The notes: generated by a model from the letters alone, not told the origin. A stretch of 64,000 nucleotides of DNA from Diaminobutyricibacter sp. McL0608 (GCF_039613825.1 NZ_CP154826.1:372001-436000); one strand, 5' to 3'; counted from the first letter of the stretch, positions 8,547 to 16,516 are shown. Program-made: numbers and translations.

Positions 8547-8600
8547 GCGCGATTGGTTCGCAATATATTGCGGACCAATCGCGCATCCGGGCCATTTTTT
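8547..8600. terminator. Large palindrome with T-run after drrAB
   Basis: A 38-bp near-perfect palindrome (19-bp arms, one mismatch) centred on AATATATT is followed by a further GCCCG/CGGGC pairing and a six-T run (8595-8600). On the + strand this is a strong intrinsic terminator. The dyad CGCAATATATTGCG could equally be a regulator site for the convergent region. Confidence 0.75.
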
Positions 8601-8655
8601 GGCAACCGATCGTTCGGACCGATCGAGGAGGCGAGCGGGTGCAACCCGCGCCGTC

Positions 8656-9393
8656 CTAGAAGAGGTCTGGGCTCGGCGCGCTCGCGTGGCGGATCGACAC
8701 GTCGGCGTGACGGTCGAACCGGTAGCCGACGCCGCGCACCGTGCGCACGATGTCTTCGAAGCGCCCGAGCTTCGCGCGCAGGCGACGCACGTGGACGTCG
8801 ATGGTGCGCTCGTTGGGCACCTCGTCGTCGGTAGCGCTCCACAGTGACGCGATGAGCTCTGCGCGCTCGATCGTACGGCCTTCGCGCAGCACCAGGTACT
8901 GGAGCAGCTCGAACTCTTTGTACGTGAGGGCGGCCGGCTGGTTGTCGAGGATCAGGCGCTTGCGCGAGATGTCGACGACGACGCCGCCCGAGGCGCGGTC
9001 CTCGTCTTCCTCTTCGGCGACGTGACGGTGCTTGGCGATCGCTGCGGGATCCTGCAGAGCGAGGCGCACCACGTCCACGTCACGGCCGCCCGCACCTTCC
9101 GGAGCGAGGGCGACGGCAGCGTAGGTTTCAGCGGACGGAGCGATTTCGGCGGTCAGGCGCTTCAGCGCTTCAACGATCTGGCCGAGGTCGGTACCGGCGG
9201 CAGCGGCCTTCGCCTCATCGATGCCGACGTAGAGGACGAAGCCGCGGGCCTCGGTCCCGTTCGGGACGGCGCGGATCTTCGGCGCCGGGGCCGGGGTCGA
9301 CGCGGATGCGGTGGCAGCGGATGCTGCGGGAGCGGCGGCGAGGCGACGGGCGGGGGAGTAGGAGGGGGCGGTGTCGACGGTTGCGAGAGACAT
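8656..9393 (-). CDS. OmpR/PhoB-type winged-helix regulator lacking a canonical receiver domain
   Basis: The C-terminal 100 residues are a clear Trans_reg_C winged helix: AALTYKEFELLQYLVLREGRTIERAELI, then NERTIDVHVRRLRAKLG and TVRGVGYRF. The N-terminal half is not a recognisable phosphoacceptor domain: an Ala/Pro-rich stretch (about 8-40) leads into a small alpha/beta unit (FVLYVGIDEAKAAAAG) without the usual acidic triad. An acidic EEEDED linker joins the halves. It therefore seems to be an orphan regulator that works without phosphorylation, and no histidine kinase lies nearby. The start has SD AGGAAT. A TTGACA-N17-TTTTAC promoter about 320 nt upstream implies a long 5' leader. Confidence 0.82.
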   Translation of the reverse strand: MSLATVDTAPSYSPARRLAAAPAASAATASASTPAPAPKIRAVPNGTEARGFVLYVGIDEAKAAAAGTDLGQIVEALKRLTAEIAPSAETYAAVALAPEGAGGRDVDVVRLALQDPAAIAKHRHVAEEEDEDRASGGVVVDISRKRLILDNQPAALTYKEFELLQYLVLREGRTIERAELIASLWSATDDEVPNERTIDVHVRRLRAKLGRFEDIVRTVRGVGYRFDRHADVSIRHASAPSPDLF

Positions 9394-9717
9394 GAGAGGA
9401 ATCCTTTGAAGTGATGATGCGGTGAATCCGTCGCAGTCTGGGTCGACCAGTGCCGTGTGCAGATACGGCTGTGCCAGGGATTCGAGTGTTGTGTTGGGCC
9501 TCAGAGTGGCCGTAGTCGGATGCGGGTGTGGGGCATCCGGGGAGTCCGCGGCCGGGACGACTCAGTAGGTCGGCGGCGTCGGGACTCGGCGAAGGGTCGC
9601 TAGATTAGCGGCACATTCGGCAACACATGACAGCGTCACGGCCGGGCATCATCATGCCGGCATCCCCAGGGGCCTCGAAGGAGGTCAGGGTACGCGAGTT
9701 GTCAGTCATGCTGGCAA
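9394..9717. other. 324-bp region without a gene: probable 5' leader of the winged-helix regulator
   Basis: I see no protein-coding or RNA gene here. On the minus strand it lies between a good promoter and the regulator start and so would be transcribed. A TAATCT box (complement near 9603-9608) could be a second, nearer promoter. A GCCGGCATGATGATGCCCGGC-like dyad near 9640-9662 is the only notable structure. Confidence 0.4.
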
Positions 9718-9746
9718 GTAAAACGGAGAATGACTCGCCATGTCAA
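9718..9746 (-). promoter_or_regulatory. Sigma70-type promoter for the winged-helix regulator
   Basis: On the minus strand TTGACA (9741-9746), a 17-bp spacer and TTTTAC (9718-9723). This is the best consensus promoter in the first 20 kb. Start of transcription is expected near 9711. Confidence 0.6.
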
Positions 9747-9762
9747 ATCATTACGGAATGTT

Positions 9763-10395
9763 TCACACAGTTCCGTAGAGCCGGTCACCGGCATCGCCGA
9801 GTCCGGGAACGATGTAGCCGTTCTCGTTGAGCCGTTCGTCGAGGGCCCCGAGCACGATGGTCACGTCACGTCCTTCGGTCGCCTTCTCGAGCGCCGCGAG
9901 GCCTTCGGGAGCCGCCAGGATGCAGATCGCGGTCACGTCGACAGCACCGCGCTTGAAGAGGAACTCGATCGCCGTTCCCAGCGAGCCGCCGGTCGCCAGC
10001 ATCGGGTCGAGCACGAAGCACTGGCGGTCGGAGAGGTCCTCCGGCAGCCTCTCGGCGTAGGTCGTCGGCTCGAGGGTCTCCTCGTTGCGCACCATGCCCA
10101 GGAAGCCGACCTCTGCGCTCGGCATCAGCCTGACCATGCCTTCGAGCATCCCGAGCCCGGCGCGCAGGATGGGCACGACCAGTGGTCGCGGCTGGCTGAG
10201 GGTGACGCCGGTGGTCGCTGTGACGGGCGTGACGATGTCGACCGGCTCGACCCGGACGTTGCGGGTCGCCTCGTATGCGAGCAGGGTGACGAGCTCTTCG
10301 GTGAGGGCACGGAACACCGGCGACGGGGTGTTCTTGTTGCGGAGCACCGTCAGCTTGTGGGTGATCAAGGGGTGGTCTGCAACGTGGACTCGCAT
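9763..10395 (-). CDS. upp: Uracil phosphoribosyltransferase
   Basis: Makes UMP from uracil and PRPP in pyrimidine salvage; cytoplasmic. The 210 residues match the family length. The PRPP-binding loop is [10 protein letters not shown] (129-138), and the uracil-binding C-terminal motif [20 protein letters not shown] is complete. The N-terminal [19 protein letters not shown] is also diagnostic. ATG is preceded by TAGATT at 6 nt on the minus strand (complement 10402-10407), so the mRNA is probably leaderless. It is divergent from tadA; the two -10 boxes lie side by side. Confidence 0.97.
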   Translation of the reverse strand: MRVHVADHPLITHKLTVLRNKNTPSPVFRALTEELVTLLAYEATRNVRVEPVDIVTPVTATTGVTLSQPRPLVVPILRAGLGMLEGMVRLMPSAEVGFLGMVRNEETLEPTTYAERLPEDLSDRQCFVLDPMLATGGSLGTAIEFLFKRGAVDVTAICILAAPEGLAALEKATEGRDVTIVLGALDERLNENGYIVPGLGDAGDRLYGTV

Positions 10396-10447
10396 AGGCT
10401 CAATCTATCGGACTGCCGTGGAGTGCGCCCGGCGAAGGAGGAGACGC

Positions 10448-10915
10448 GTGGCACTGCCCGCCCCCGCCGGATTCGACGCCCTCATGCGCGATGCCATCGC
10501 TGAGGCACGTCGCGCACTCGACACCGGCGACGTTCCCGTCGCGGCCCTGGTGGTGGATGCGGATGGCCGGGTCATCGGCACCGGACGCAACGAGCGCGAG
10601 CTGCGCCACGATCCCACTGCGCATGCCGAGGTGCTCGCGCTTCGCGAGGCTGCGGCCGCACGCGACGACTGGCACCTGGAGGGATGCACGCTCGTTGTCA
10701 CCCTCGAACCGTGCGTGATGTGTGCGGGTGCGATCCTTGCCGCCCGGGTGCCGCGCGTGGTCTTCGGCGCGTGGGACGAGAAGGCCGGTGCTGCCGGATC
10801 CGTGTACGACGTGCTCCGCGACCGGCGGCTCAATCATCGCGTCGAGGTGTTCGCCGGCGTCGAGGCGGAAGCGTGCGGCGAGCTGCTGTACGACTTCTTC
10901 GTCGCCAAACGCTAG
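10448..10915 (+). CDS. tadA: tRNA(Arg) adenosine-34 deaminase
   Basis: Converts A34 to inosine in tRNA-Arg(ACG). Zinc ligands and proton shuttle are present: HAE (59-61) and PCVMC (88-92), the signature of the cytidine/deoxycytidylate deaminase fold. The C-terminal LLYDFFVAKR is typical of TadA. I chose GTG with the strong SD AAGGAGGA (spacing about 6), giving 155 residues; a much longer open frame upstream runs through the promoter region and is not credible. A TAGGCT box at 10395-10400 may start a short leader. The stop overlaps the convergent amidotransferase gene by 4 bp. Confidence 0.94.
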   Translation: MALPAPAGFDALMRDAIAEARRALDTGDVPVAALVVDADGRVIGTGRNERELRHDPTAHAEVLALREAAAARDDWHLEGCTLVVTLEPCVMCAGAILAARVPRVVFGAWDEKAGAAGSVYDVLRDRRLNHRVEVFAGVEAEACGELLYDFFVAKR

Positions 10916-11625
10916 CGACCGCGGGCGGCGTCCAGCTGGTCGAGCCACTCGCCGAAAGCGCGACGCGACGCGTCCTGCATCGCTGCCGAGTACTGTTCGC
11001 GTTCCGCACGGAGCGCATCCGCGTCGAGCTGCTCATCCGAAAGCTCGTTGTAGCCGTCCACGACCCAGCGTTCGTGCATGTCGTCCGTTACCTCGGGATG
11101 GAACTGCACCGCGAGCGCGAAGTCGCCGATCGAGAACGCTTCGTTCGAGTAGGCGCTCGACGACGCGAGCAGGGTCGCCTCGGCCGGCAGTTCGAAGGTG
11201 TCGCCGTGCCATTCGACGACGGGTACGCCCGTGAAGTGCCGCACGGGCGACTGCGCTCCCGCCGGAGTCGTCTCGACCGGCCGGAACCCGATCTCCTTCG
11301 TGTCCCCTTTATAGACGCGCTCGCCGAGCGCCCCGGCCATCAGCTGCGCGCCGAGGCAGACTCCGAGCGTCGGGCGCTCGGCTGCGAGCCGGTCGCGCAG
11401 GAGTTCGCGTTCGTCGAGGAGGAAGGGATGCGCATCCGTTTCATACGCACCCATCTCGCCGCCGAGCACGACGACGAGGTCGGCCTCGCCCGGGTCGATG
11501 GCGGTCAGGTCTTCGGCCGTCGCGTCGACGATGCGCACGTCGTACCCGTGTTCGCGCAGCACCGGCCCGATGTTGCCCAGGTGGATGGTCGGGTCGTGCT
11601 GGAGCACGACCGCGGTGCGCGTCAC
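10912..11625 (-). CDS. Class I glutamine amidotransferase-like protein
   Basis: A 237-residue stand-alone GATase1 domain. The nucleophile Cys90 sits in GVCLGAQ and the His/Glu pair in VQFHPEV (His176, Glu178), so the triad is complete. The oxyanion region VVVLGGEMGAYE is also present. Proteins of this kind are related to the GuaA amidotransferase domain but lack a synthase part; their acceptor is generally unknown. The start is the GTG overlapping the stop of the CDF transporter gene (GTGA), so these two are translationally coupled. A link between amide transfer and metal export is not obvious. Confidence 0.85.
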   Translation of the reverse strand: MTRTAVVLQHDPTIHLGNIGPVLREHGYDVRIVDATAEDLTAIDPGEADLVVVLGGEMGAYETDAHPFLLDERELLRDRLAAERPTLGVCLGAQLMAGALGERVYKGDTKEIGFRPVETTPAGAQSPVRHFTGVPVVEWHGDTFELPAEATLLASSSAYSNEAFSIGDFALAVQFHPEVTDDMHERWVVDGYNELSDEQLDADALRAEREQYSAAMQDASRRAFGEWLDQLDAARGR

Positions 11626-12584
11626 TCGAGGCCCTTGATGACGATGGCGTCTGTCGTCGGGTGCGTTCCTGCGGGGTCGACCCACACGTCCGGCTCGATG
11701 TAGATCGAGCGCGCGATCGGAACCGCGGCCCGGATGCGCGCCTCCACCACGTCGATGGCCTTCGCCACGTCGGCCAGCCGGTCGTCGCCTGCGACCGCGA
11801 CCTTGGTCGCGACCAGCAGCTCATCCGGGCCGAGATACAGCGTCTTCATGTGGATGATGCGTTCCACTTCGTCGCCGGCGAGCACGGCCTTCTCGATCGC
11901 GGCGACGTCCTCGTCGCTCGCACCTTCGCCGACGAGGAGGCTCTTGGTCTCGATTCCGAGCACGATCGCCACCACGATGAGCAGCGAGCCGATGAGCAGG
12001 GTGCCGATCGCATCGAAGACCCCGTTGCCGGTGATCGCGGTGAGCCCCACGCCGAACAGCGCGAACACGAGGCCGATGAGCGCTGCGACGTCTTCGAGGA
12101 GCACGACCGGCAGCTCGGGCGCTTTGGCGCGACGGATGAACTGGACCCACGACTGCGTCCCCTTGAGCGGCGTGGACTCGCGGACCGCCGTGCGCAGCGA
12201 GAAGCTCTCCAGACCGATCGCGATCACGAGCACCAGCAGGGGCACCCAGATGTTGTCGAGCGGATGCGGGTGACGCATCTTGTCGATGCCTTCGTATACC
12301 GAGAAGACGCCGCCGACCGAGAACAGGATGATCGACACCACGAACGCGTAGACGTAGCGTTCGCGTCCGTAGCCGAACGGATGCTCCTTGTCGGCGCGCT
12401 TCTTCGCCTGGCGGCCGCCGAGCATGAGGAGCAGCTGGTTTCCGGAGTCCGCGAGGGAGTGCACACCCTCGGCGAGCATCGACGACGAACCGGACACGAA
12501 CCAGGCGATGAACTTGGTCAGCGCGATTCCGAGGTTGGCCAGCAGGGCTGCGACGATCGCCTTGTTTCCACCGGATGCGCTCAT
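11622..12584 (-). CDS. Cation diffusion facilitator (CDF) family metal/proton antiporter
   Basis: A membrane protein of 320 residues with six segments: about 8-30, 36-56 region HSLADSGNQLLLMLGG, 79-100, 114-132, 160-180 and 188-210. The metal site motifs are recognisable: AEGVHSLADSGN in TM2 (H-x3-D) and LLEDVAALIG in TM5 (E-D rather than H-D, a variant). A soluble C-terminal domain follows from about 225. It probably exports Zn, Fe or Mn from the cell; the E-D variant makes zinc specificity uncertain. It is divergent from proC with only 23 bp between and a shared palindromic -10 box. Confidence 0.88.
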   Translation of the reverse strand: MSASGGNKAIVAALLANLGIALTKFIAWFVSGSSSMLAEGVHSLADSGNQLLLMLGGRQAKKRADKEHPFGYGRERYVYAFVVSIILFSVGGVFSVYEGIDKMRHPHPLDNIWVPLLVLVIAIGLESFSLRTAVRESTPLKGTQSWVQFIRRAKAPELPVVLLEDVAALIGLVFALFGVGLTAITGNGVFDAIGTLLIGSLLIVVAIVLGIETKSLLVGEGASDEDVAAIEKAVLAGDEVERIIHMKTLYLGPDELLVATKVAVAGDDRLADVAKAIDVVEARIRAAVPIARSIYIEPDVWVDPAGTHPTTDAIVIKGLE

Positions 12585-12591
12585 GCTGACA

Positions 12592-12601
12592 ATCCTAGGA
12601 T
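12592..12601. promoter_or_regulatory. Palindromic -10 box shared by proC and the CDF gene
   Basis: ATCCTAGGAT reads TAGGAT on both strands. On the + strand TAGGAT is followed by 6 nt and the proC GTG; on the - strand by 7 nt and the CDF ATG. The two boxes overlap by two bases, so only one RNA polymerase can open the site at a time. Confidence 0.7.
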
Positions 12602-12607
12602 GGTCCT

Positions 12608-13456
12608 GTGACCGAGACGCAGAGCATCATCCTTCCCACCATCGCGATTCTGGGGGCGGGCTCCATGGGCCGCGCGATCCTCAGCGGGCTCCAGAAACCG
12701 GATGTGAAAGTCGAGGGGGGCATCCGGGTCACGAACCGCACCGGCGCCCGAGCTGCCGAATTCGCCGGCGTCTCCGGAATCACCGCCTACGCGACCGACG
12801 ACAACGCCGACGCCAACCGTCTCGCGGTCGACGGCGCCGAGATCGTGCTGGTCGCGGTGAAGCCGCACATGGTGCCCGACCTGCTCCGCGAGATCGCCGA
12901 TTCGGTCACCCCCGGCGCCGTGATCGTGAGCGTGGCCGCGGGCGTGACGATCGCGACCTTCGAGAGGCACCTGCCCGGGTCGGTCTCGGTCGTGCGGTCG
13001 ATGCCCAACACCCCGGCGATCGTGGGGCGCGCGGTCACCGGTATCAGCGGCGGTCCCCGCTCGTCGCCCGACGACCTCGCTCTCGTGCGGACACTCTTCG
13101 AGACGGTCGGCGAGGTCGTCGAGGTTCCCGAGGGCGAACTGGATGCGTTGAGCACGATCTCGGGATCCGGCCCCGCCTACGTGTTCTATCTCGTCGAGCA
13201 GCTCACGGCGACCGCGATCGACAAGGGCTTCACCCCCGAGCAGGCGAGGACGCTGGTGCATGGGACGTTCCTGGGCGCATCCGAGCTGCTTGTCGCATCC
13301 GGCGAGGACCCTGCCGAGCTGCGCCGCCGCGTCACCAGCCCGAACGGCACGACGGAGCGCGCGATCGGCGTGCTCGAGTCCGCCGACCTGAAGGCCCTGT
13401 TCGACCGCGCCACCGACGCCGCTCTAGCCCGCGCCCGCGAACTAGCCCAGTCCTGA
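12608..13456 (+). CDS. proC: Pyrroline-5-carboxylate reductase
   Basis: The last step of proline synthesis: reduces P5C with NAD(P)H. The N-terminal Rossmann motif is IAILGAGSMGRAIL (about 12-25), with the C-terminal helical dimer domain containing the family signature SGSGPAYVFYLVEQL and SPNGTTERAI. The 282-residue length is slightly longer than most ProC proteins owing to an N-terminal extension. GTG is 6 nt after TAGGAT, so the transcript is likely leaderless. A C-rich low-complexity stretch (13461-13498) and a strong hairpin follow the stop. Confidence 0.95.
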   Translation: MTETQSIILPTIAILGAGSMGRAILSGLQKPDVKVEGGIRVTNRTGARAAEFAGVSGITAYATDDNADANRLAVDGAEIVLVAVKPHMVPDLLREIADSVTPGAVIVSVAAGVTIATFERHLPGSVSVVRSMPNTPAIVGRAVTGISGGPRSSPDDLALVRTLFETVGEVVEVPEGELDALSTISGSGPAYVFYLVEQLTATAIDKGFTPEQARTLVHGTFLGASELLVASGEDPAELRRRVTSPNGTTERAIGVLESADLKALFDRATDAALARARELAQS

Positions 13457-13501
13457 CCCGCCCCACCCGCCCCACCCGCCCCGCCCCACCCGCCCCGCAT
13501 C

Positions 13502-13560
13502 GCGAGCACAGGAAAAAACATCCCGACTCGCGCAAGTGACGCGTTTTTTCCTGTGCTCGC
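13502..13560. terminator. Bidirectional terminator with perfect 18-bp arms
   Basis: GCGAGCACAGGAAAAAAC and its exact complement flank a 23-nt loop. The arms contain A6/T6 runs, so each strand ends in a T-run. It lies between convergent proC and trkA. It may also belong to a dispersed repeat family. Confidence 0.82.
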
Positions 13561-13596
13561 CGACATGGGCACCGGGGACGGGGCCCGGGCGCGCGG

Positions 13597-14268
13597 TCAG
13601 GCGTCGAGGGCGGCGAAGCGTTCGATGTCGCCAGAGGCGCCCGAGACGATGATGAGGTCGTGGTTCGAGACGACGGTCTCCGCCGTCGCGTAGGTGAACG
13701 GCTTGCCCGGGCTCTTGACCCCGACGACCGTGATCTTGTGCTTGCGCCGCACGCCGGACTCCGAGAGCGGCAACCCTCGGATCGGCTTCGGCGGGTACAT
13801 CTTGACGAGCGCGAAGTCGTCGTCGAATTCGATGAAGTCGAGCATCCTCCCGGAGACGAGGTGCGCCACGCGTTCGCCGGCTTCCGCCTCGGGGTAGATC
13901 ACGTGGTTCGCGCCGATGCGTTCCAGGATCTTGCCGTGCGAGTGTGAGATCGCCTTCGCCCAGATCTGCGGGATCTTCAGGTCGACCAGGTTGGCGGTGA
14001 TGAGCACACTGGCTTCGACCGATGAGCCGACCGCGACGACGGCGATCGAGAAGTCCTGCGCGCCGACCTGCCGCAGCGCATCGATCGACTTCGCGTCGGC
14101 CTGCACCGCGTGGGTCACCCGTTCGGCCCACTTCTGCACGAGTCCCGCGTCGGCGTCGATCGCGAGCACTTCCCGGTCCAGCCGGTCGAGCTGCCCTGCC
14201 GTCGCAGCGCCGAAGCGCCCCAGCCCGATCACGAGGACGGGCGCGTCGTGCTTGATCCGGTCAACCAA
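13597..14268 (-). CDS. ktrA: TrkA/KtrA-type potassium uptake regulatory subunit (RCK domain)
   Basis: The cytoplasmic gating subunit of a potassium transporter. The NAD/ATP-binding RCK-N motif is VLVIGLGRFGAATAGQL (about 11-27), with the acidic LAIDAD at the end of the second strand; a TrkA-C domain spans about 140-215 (YPPKPIRGLPLSESGVRRK onward). At 223 residues it is a single RCK_N/TrkA_C unit as in KtrA, not the duplicated TrkA of enterobacteria. Its start overlaps the end of the channel gene by 8 bp, so the pair forms one operon. Confidence 0.92.
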   Translation of the reverse strand: MVDRIKHDAPVLVIGLGRFGAATAGQLDRLDREVLAIDADAGLVQKWAERVTHAVQADAKSIDALRQVGAQDFSIAVVAVGSSVEASVLITANLVDLKIPQIWAKAISHSHGKILERIGANHVIYPEAEAGERVAHLVSGRMLDFIEFDDDFALVKMYPPKPIRGLPLSESGVRRKHKITVVGVKSPGKPFTYATAETVVSNHDLIIVSGASGDIERFAALDA

Positions 14269-15709
14269 CGAGGGGCCTCTCTTCCGGGCGCTGGAACAGT
14301 TGCCGCCGCTGGCTCTGCGCGAGCGCGGCCGCGAGTGTCACTGTACCAACGCGCCCGAGGAACATCGTCGCGGCCATCACATAGACGCCGACGTCCGGAA
14401 GCTTCTCGGTGAGACCGGTCGACAGGCCGCAGGTGGCGAACGCCGAGATGACGTCGAAGAGCACATGGTCGAGCGGTGCTTTGGTGAGTTGCAGGATGAT
14501 GATGCTCGACACCGCCACGGTCGTCGCGCCCCACAGCACGATCGCGACCGCGAGCCGCAGGACGTCGCTCGGGATGCGGCGACGGAACGCATCCATCGAC
14601 TCGACACCGCGGGCCTCGGCCATCGCCGCCAGGAACAGCACAGCCAGCGTGGTGACTTTGATGCCGCCGGCGGTCGACGCCGACCCGCCGCCGATGAACA
14701 TGAGCATGTCGGTGACGAGCAGGCTCGACCCGTTGAGTTTGCTGATGTCGATGGTGGCGAACCCGCCTGAGCGGCTCATCGTCGAGAGGAAGAACGACTG
14801 GAAGACCGTGTCGCCCGGGCCGAGCCTGCCGAAGGTCTTCGGATTGTTGTACTCGAGAATGATGTACATCACGGCCCCCGCGACGAGCAGGATCGCCATC
14901 ATCAGCAGCGTCAGCCTCACGTGGACGGACCAGCGTCGGCGGCGTCCGCGGTTCTCGCGGCGCAGGTTCTGGGCGATGGCGTAGATTACGGGAAATCCGA
15001 TCGCGCCCAGGAAGACACCGATCATGAGCACGCCGAGGAACCAGAAGTCTTCGGCGAACGGCGCAAGGCCCTCGGCGTTCGGAGTGAACCCCGTGTTCGT
15101 GAAGGCCATCGCCGAGTAGTAGAGGCTGTCGAGCGCGGACTCGCCGACGGGGATGCCCGCCAGCAGCATCCGGGGAAAGAGGAGCACTGCAACGACTCCT
15201 TCGATGACGACCATGCTCATCGCGATCGTCAGGAGCAGGTTGCCGATCTCGCCGAGCCGCACCGCCTGCCCTTCGGCGACGGGGCCGCTGTGGAGCCGCA
15301 GGGGGTTGGAGTCGCTCGCGGCCATCAGTTTCGCGCGAAGGCCGAGTCTGCGCGAGATCACGAGCCCCAGGATGGACGCCATGGTCAGCACCCCCACCGC
15401 GCCGATCTGCACGCCGACGTACACGAGCACGTGACCGAAACCCGACCAGTGGGTGGCCATGTTCACGGTCGAGAGACCCGTGACGCAGATCACCGAGACA
15501 GCGGTGAACAGCGCGTCGGCGAGCGGCGTGCTGCTGCGTCCGACGGTCGCGATCGGCAGCGAGAACAGCAGGGTGAACACGAGGATGAGGGTCACGAACA
15601 CGAGGATCGCGAACCGCGACGGGCTGCGCCCCGCGAAAGTGTTGACCGCCTCCCTGAGCCGGCCGCCCCAGCTGGTCGGTGTGAGGCGCGAAACCCGGGC
15701 TGCGTTCAT
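14261..15709 (-). CDS. ktrB: TrkH/KtrB-type potassium channel subunit
   Basis: A potassium-translocating membrane protein of 482 residues with repeated M1-P-M2 hairpins. The first filter is visible as VSVICVTGLSTVN, with later ones near MAFTNTGFTPNAEG, MSRSGGFATIDI and FATCGLSTGLT. I chose the ATG with SD GGAGGAG seven nt upstream; a TTG start nine codons earlier has no ribosome site. It works with the RCK protein encoded directly downstream, with which it overlaps. Sodium or proton coupling cannot be judged. Confidence 0.93.
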   Translation of the reverse strand: MNAARVSRLTPTSWGGRLREAVNTFAGRSPSRFAILVFVTLILVFTLLFSLPIATVGRSSTPLADALFTAVSVICVTGLSTVNMATHWSGFGHVLVYVGVQIGAVGVLTMASILGLVISRRLGLRAKLMAASDSNPLRLHSGPVAEGQAVRLGEIGNLLLTIAMSMVVIEGVVAVLLFPRMLLAGIPVGESALDSLYYSAMAFTNTGFTPNAEGLAPFAEDFWFLGVLMIGVFLGAIGFPVIYAIAQNLRRENRGRRRRWSVHVRLTLLMMAILLVAGAVMYIILEYNNPKTFGRLGPGDTVFQSFFLSTMSRSGGFATIDISKLNGSSLLVTDMLMFIGGGSASTAGGIKVTTLAVLFLAAMAEARGVESMDAFRRRIPSDVLRLAVAIVLWGATTVAVSSIIILQLTKAPLDHVLFDVISAFATCGLSTGLTEKLPDVGVYVMAATMFLGRVGTVTLAAALAQSQRRQLFQRPEERPLVG

Positions 15710-15782
15710 CCGTTGCTCCTCCCCGACGACAGGCAACAGGTTGTCATGGTACTCCGGTGGCGGAAGTGACTACCCTTGACCC

Positions 15783-16211
15783 ATGGCAGACATCTTTGAC
15801 GTGATCGCAGACGCGACCCGACGCGAGATCCTCCGGGTCCTGCTCGACCGATACGTCGACGATGTGCACCATTCCGGGGAGATCAGCGTCTCCGAGATCG
15901 TCGCCAAACTGGAGCTGAGCCAGCCGACGGTGTCGAAGCACCTGAAAGTGCTGAGGGATGCGGGGCTCGTGAAGGTGCGCGAGGAGGGCCAGCATCGCTA
16001 CTACCAGCTCGATTCGGGCCCGCTCGAAGACGTCGAGGACTGGATCATCCCATTCCTCTCGTCGGATTTCGAGGAACTCGAGGCCAGCGAGGCGCTCGCC
16101 CAGGAGACGCGCGAGTTCGCGGGGTCCGTCGGCAAGGTGCTCGCTGACACCAGCCATCGGGTGACCACTGCAGTCGAGAAGGTGACGCCGCGCAAGTGGC
16201 GTCGCGATTAG
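15783..16211 (+). CDS. ArsR-type helix-turn-helix regulator
   Basis: Residues 1-75 form an ArsR winged helix: FDVIADATRREILRVLL, then SVSEIVAKLELSQPTVSKHLKVLRDAGLVKVREEGQHRYYQL. No metal-binding Cys motif is present, so it is not a metal sensor. The C-terminal 60 residues are acidic then basic and lack a known domain; PRKWRRD ends the protein. Start: ATG 6 nt after TACCCT, so probably leaderless. It is divergent from the ktrBA operon and upstream of a small HTH gene, but whether it controls either is unknown. Confidence 0.83.
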   Translation: MADIFDVIADATRREILRVLLDRYVDDVHHSGEISVSEIVAKLELSQPTVSKHLKVLRDAGLVKVREEGQHRYYQLDSGPLEDVEDWIIPFLSSDFEELEASEALAQETREFAGSVGKVLADTSHRVTTAVEKVTPRKWRRD

Positions 16212-16266
16212 GCGTCCGACCTCCCTATTTACAGCGCGGGCCTGCTGCCCTAGAGTTTCGATTCAC

Positions 16267-16285
16267 TACTCGTGTCACACGAGTA
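16267..16285. promoter_or_regulatory. Operator-like palindrome upstream of the small HTH gene
   Basis: TACTCGTGT-C-ACACGAGTA is a perfect 9-bp dyad with one central base. It lies between a possible -35 (TTCACT, 16262-16267) and -10 (TAACAT, 16284-16289) for the gene starting at 16322. Regulator unknown; autoregulation or control by the ArsR neighbour are options. Confidence 0.55.
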
Positions 16286-16321
16286 ACATTGCGATTACCC
16301 GAACGCAGAGGACCATTCGAG

Positions 16322-16516
16322 ATGCCTGCCGATCTTTCCGACGTGCGCTTCCTGACGGTTGCCGAGGTGGCCGACATGATGCGCGTGTCACGCATGACCG
16401 TGTACCGGCTCGTGCACTCGGGTGAGCTTCCGGCGATCCGGTTCGGGCGCTCGTTCCGTGTTCCCGAGTCGGCCGTCACGCAGGCCCTGGAGAACCACGT
16501 CGCCGAGACCGCTTAG
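16322..16516 (+). CDS. Small excisionase/BldC-like helix-turn-helix protein
   Basis: A 64-residue protein that is almost entirely one MerR-like HTH: FLTVAEVADMMRVSRMTVYRLVHSGELPAIRFGRSFRVPESAV. Such solitary HTH proteins in actinobacteria include BldC-type developmental regulators and Xis-like factors; as it sits in a conserved-looking chromosomal context rather than next to an integrase, a chromosomal regulator is more likely. The ATG has AGAGGA about 10 nt upstream. A longer open frame starting inside the ArsR gene is ignored because it would span the operator and promoter. Confidence 0.78.
   Translation: MPADLSDVRFLTVAEVADMMRVSRMTVYRLVHSGELPAIRFGRSFRVPESAVTQALENHVAETA

Noticed and set aside
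9627-9830. Possible small plus-strand protein in the upp/regulator gap
   Set aside because: No SD, overlaps the upp 3' end antisense, no recognisable motif.
10085-10447. Extended N-terminus of tadA
   Set aside because: It runs antisense through upp; the GTG with a strong SD at 10448 gives the family length.
13461-13498. CCCCACCCG-type repeat as CRISPR or minisatellite
   Set aside because: Simple low-complexity C-rich stretch of under 40 bp with no spacers; just noted with proC.
16196-16321. N-terminal extension of the small HTH gene
   Set aside because: Would start inside the ArsR gene and cover the operator palindrome and promoter; no homologous N-terminal domain.
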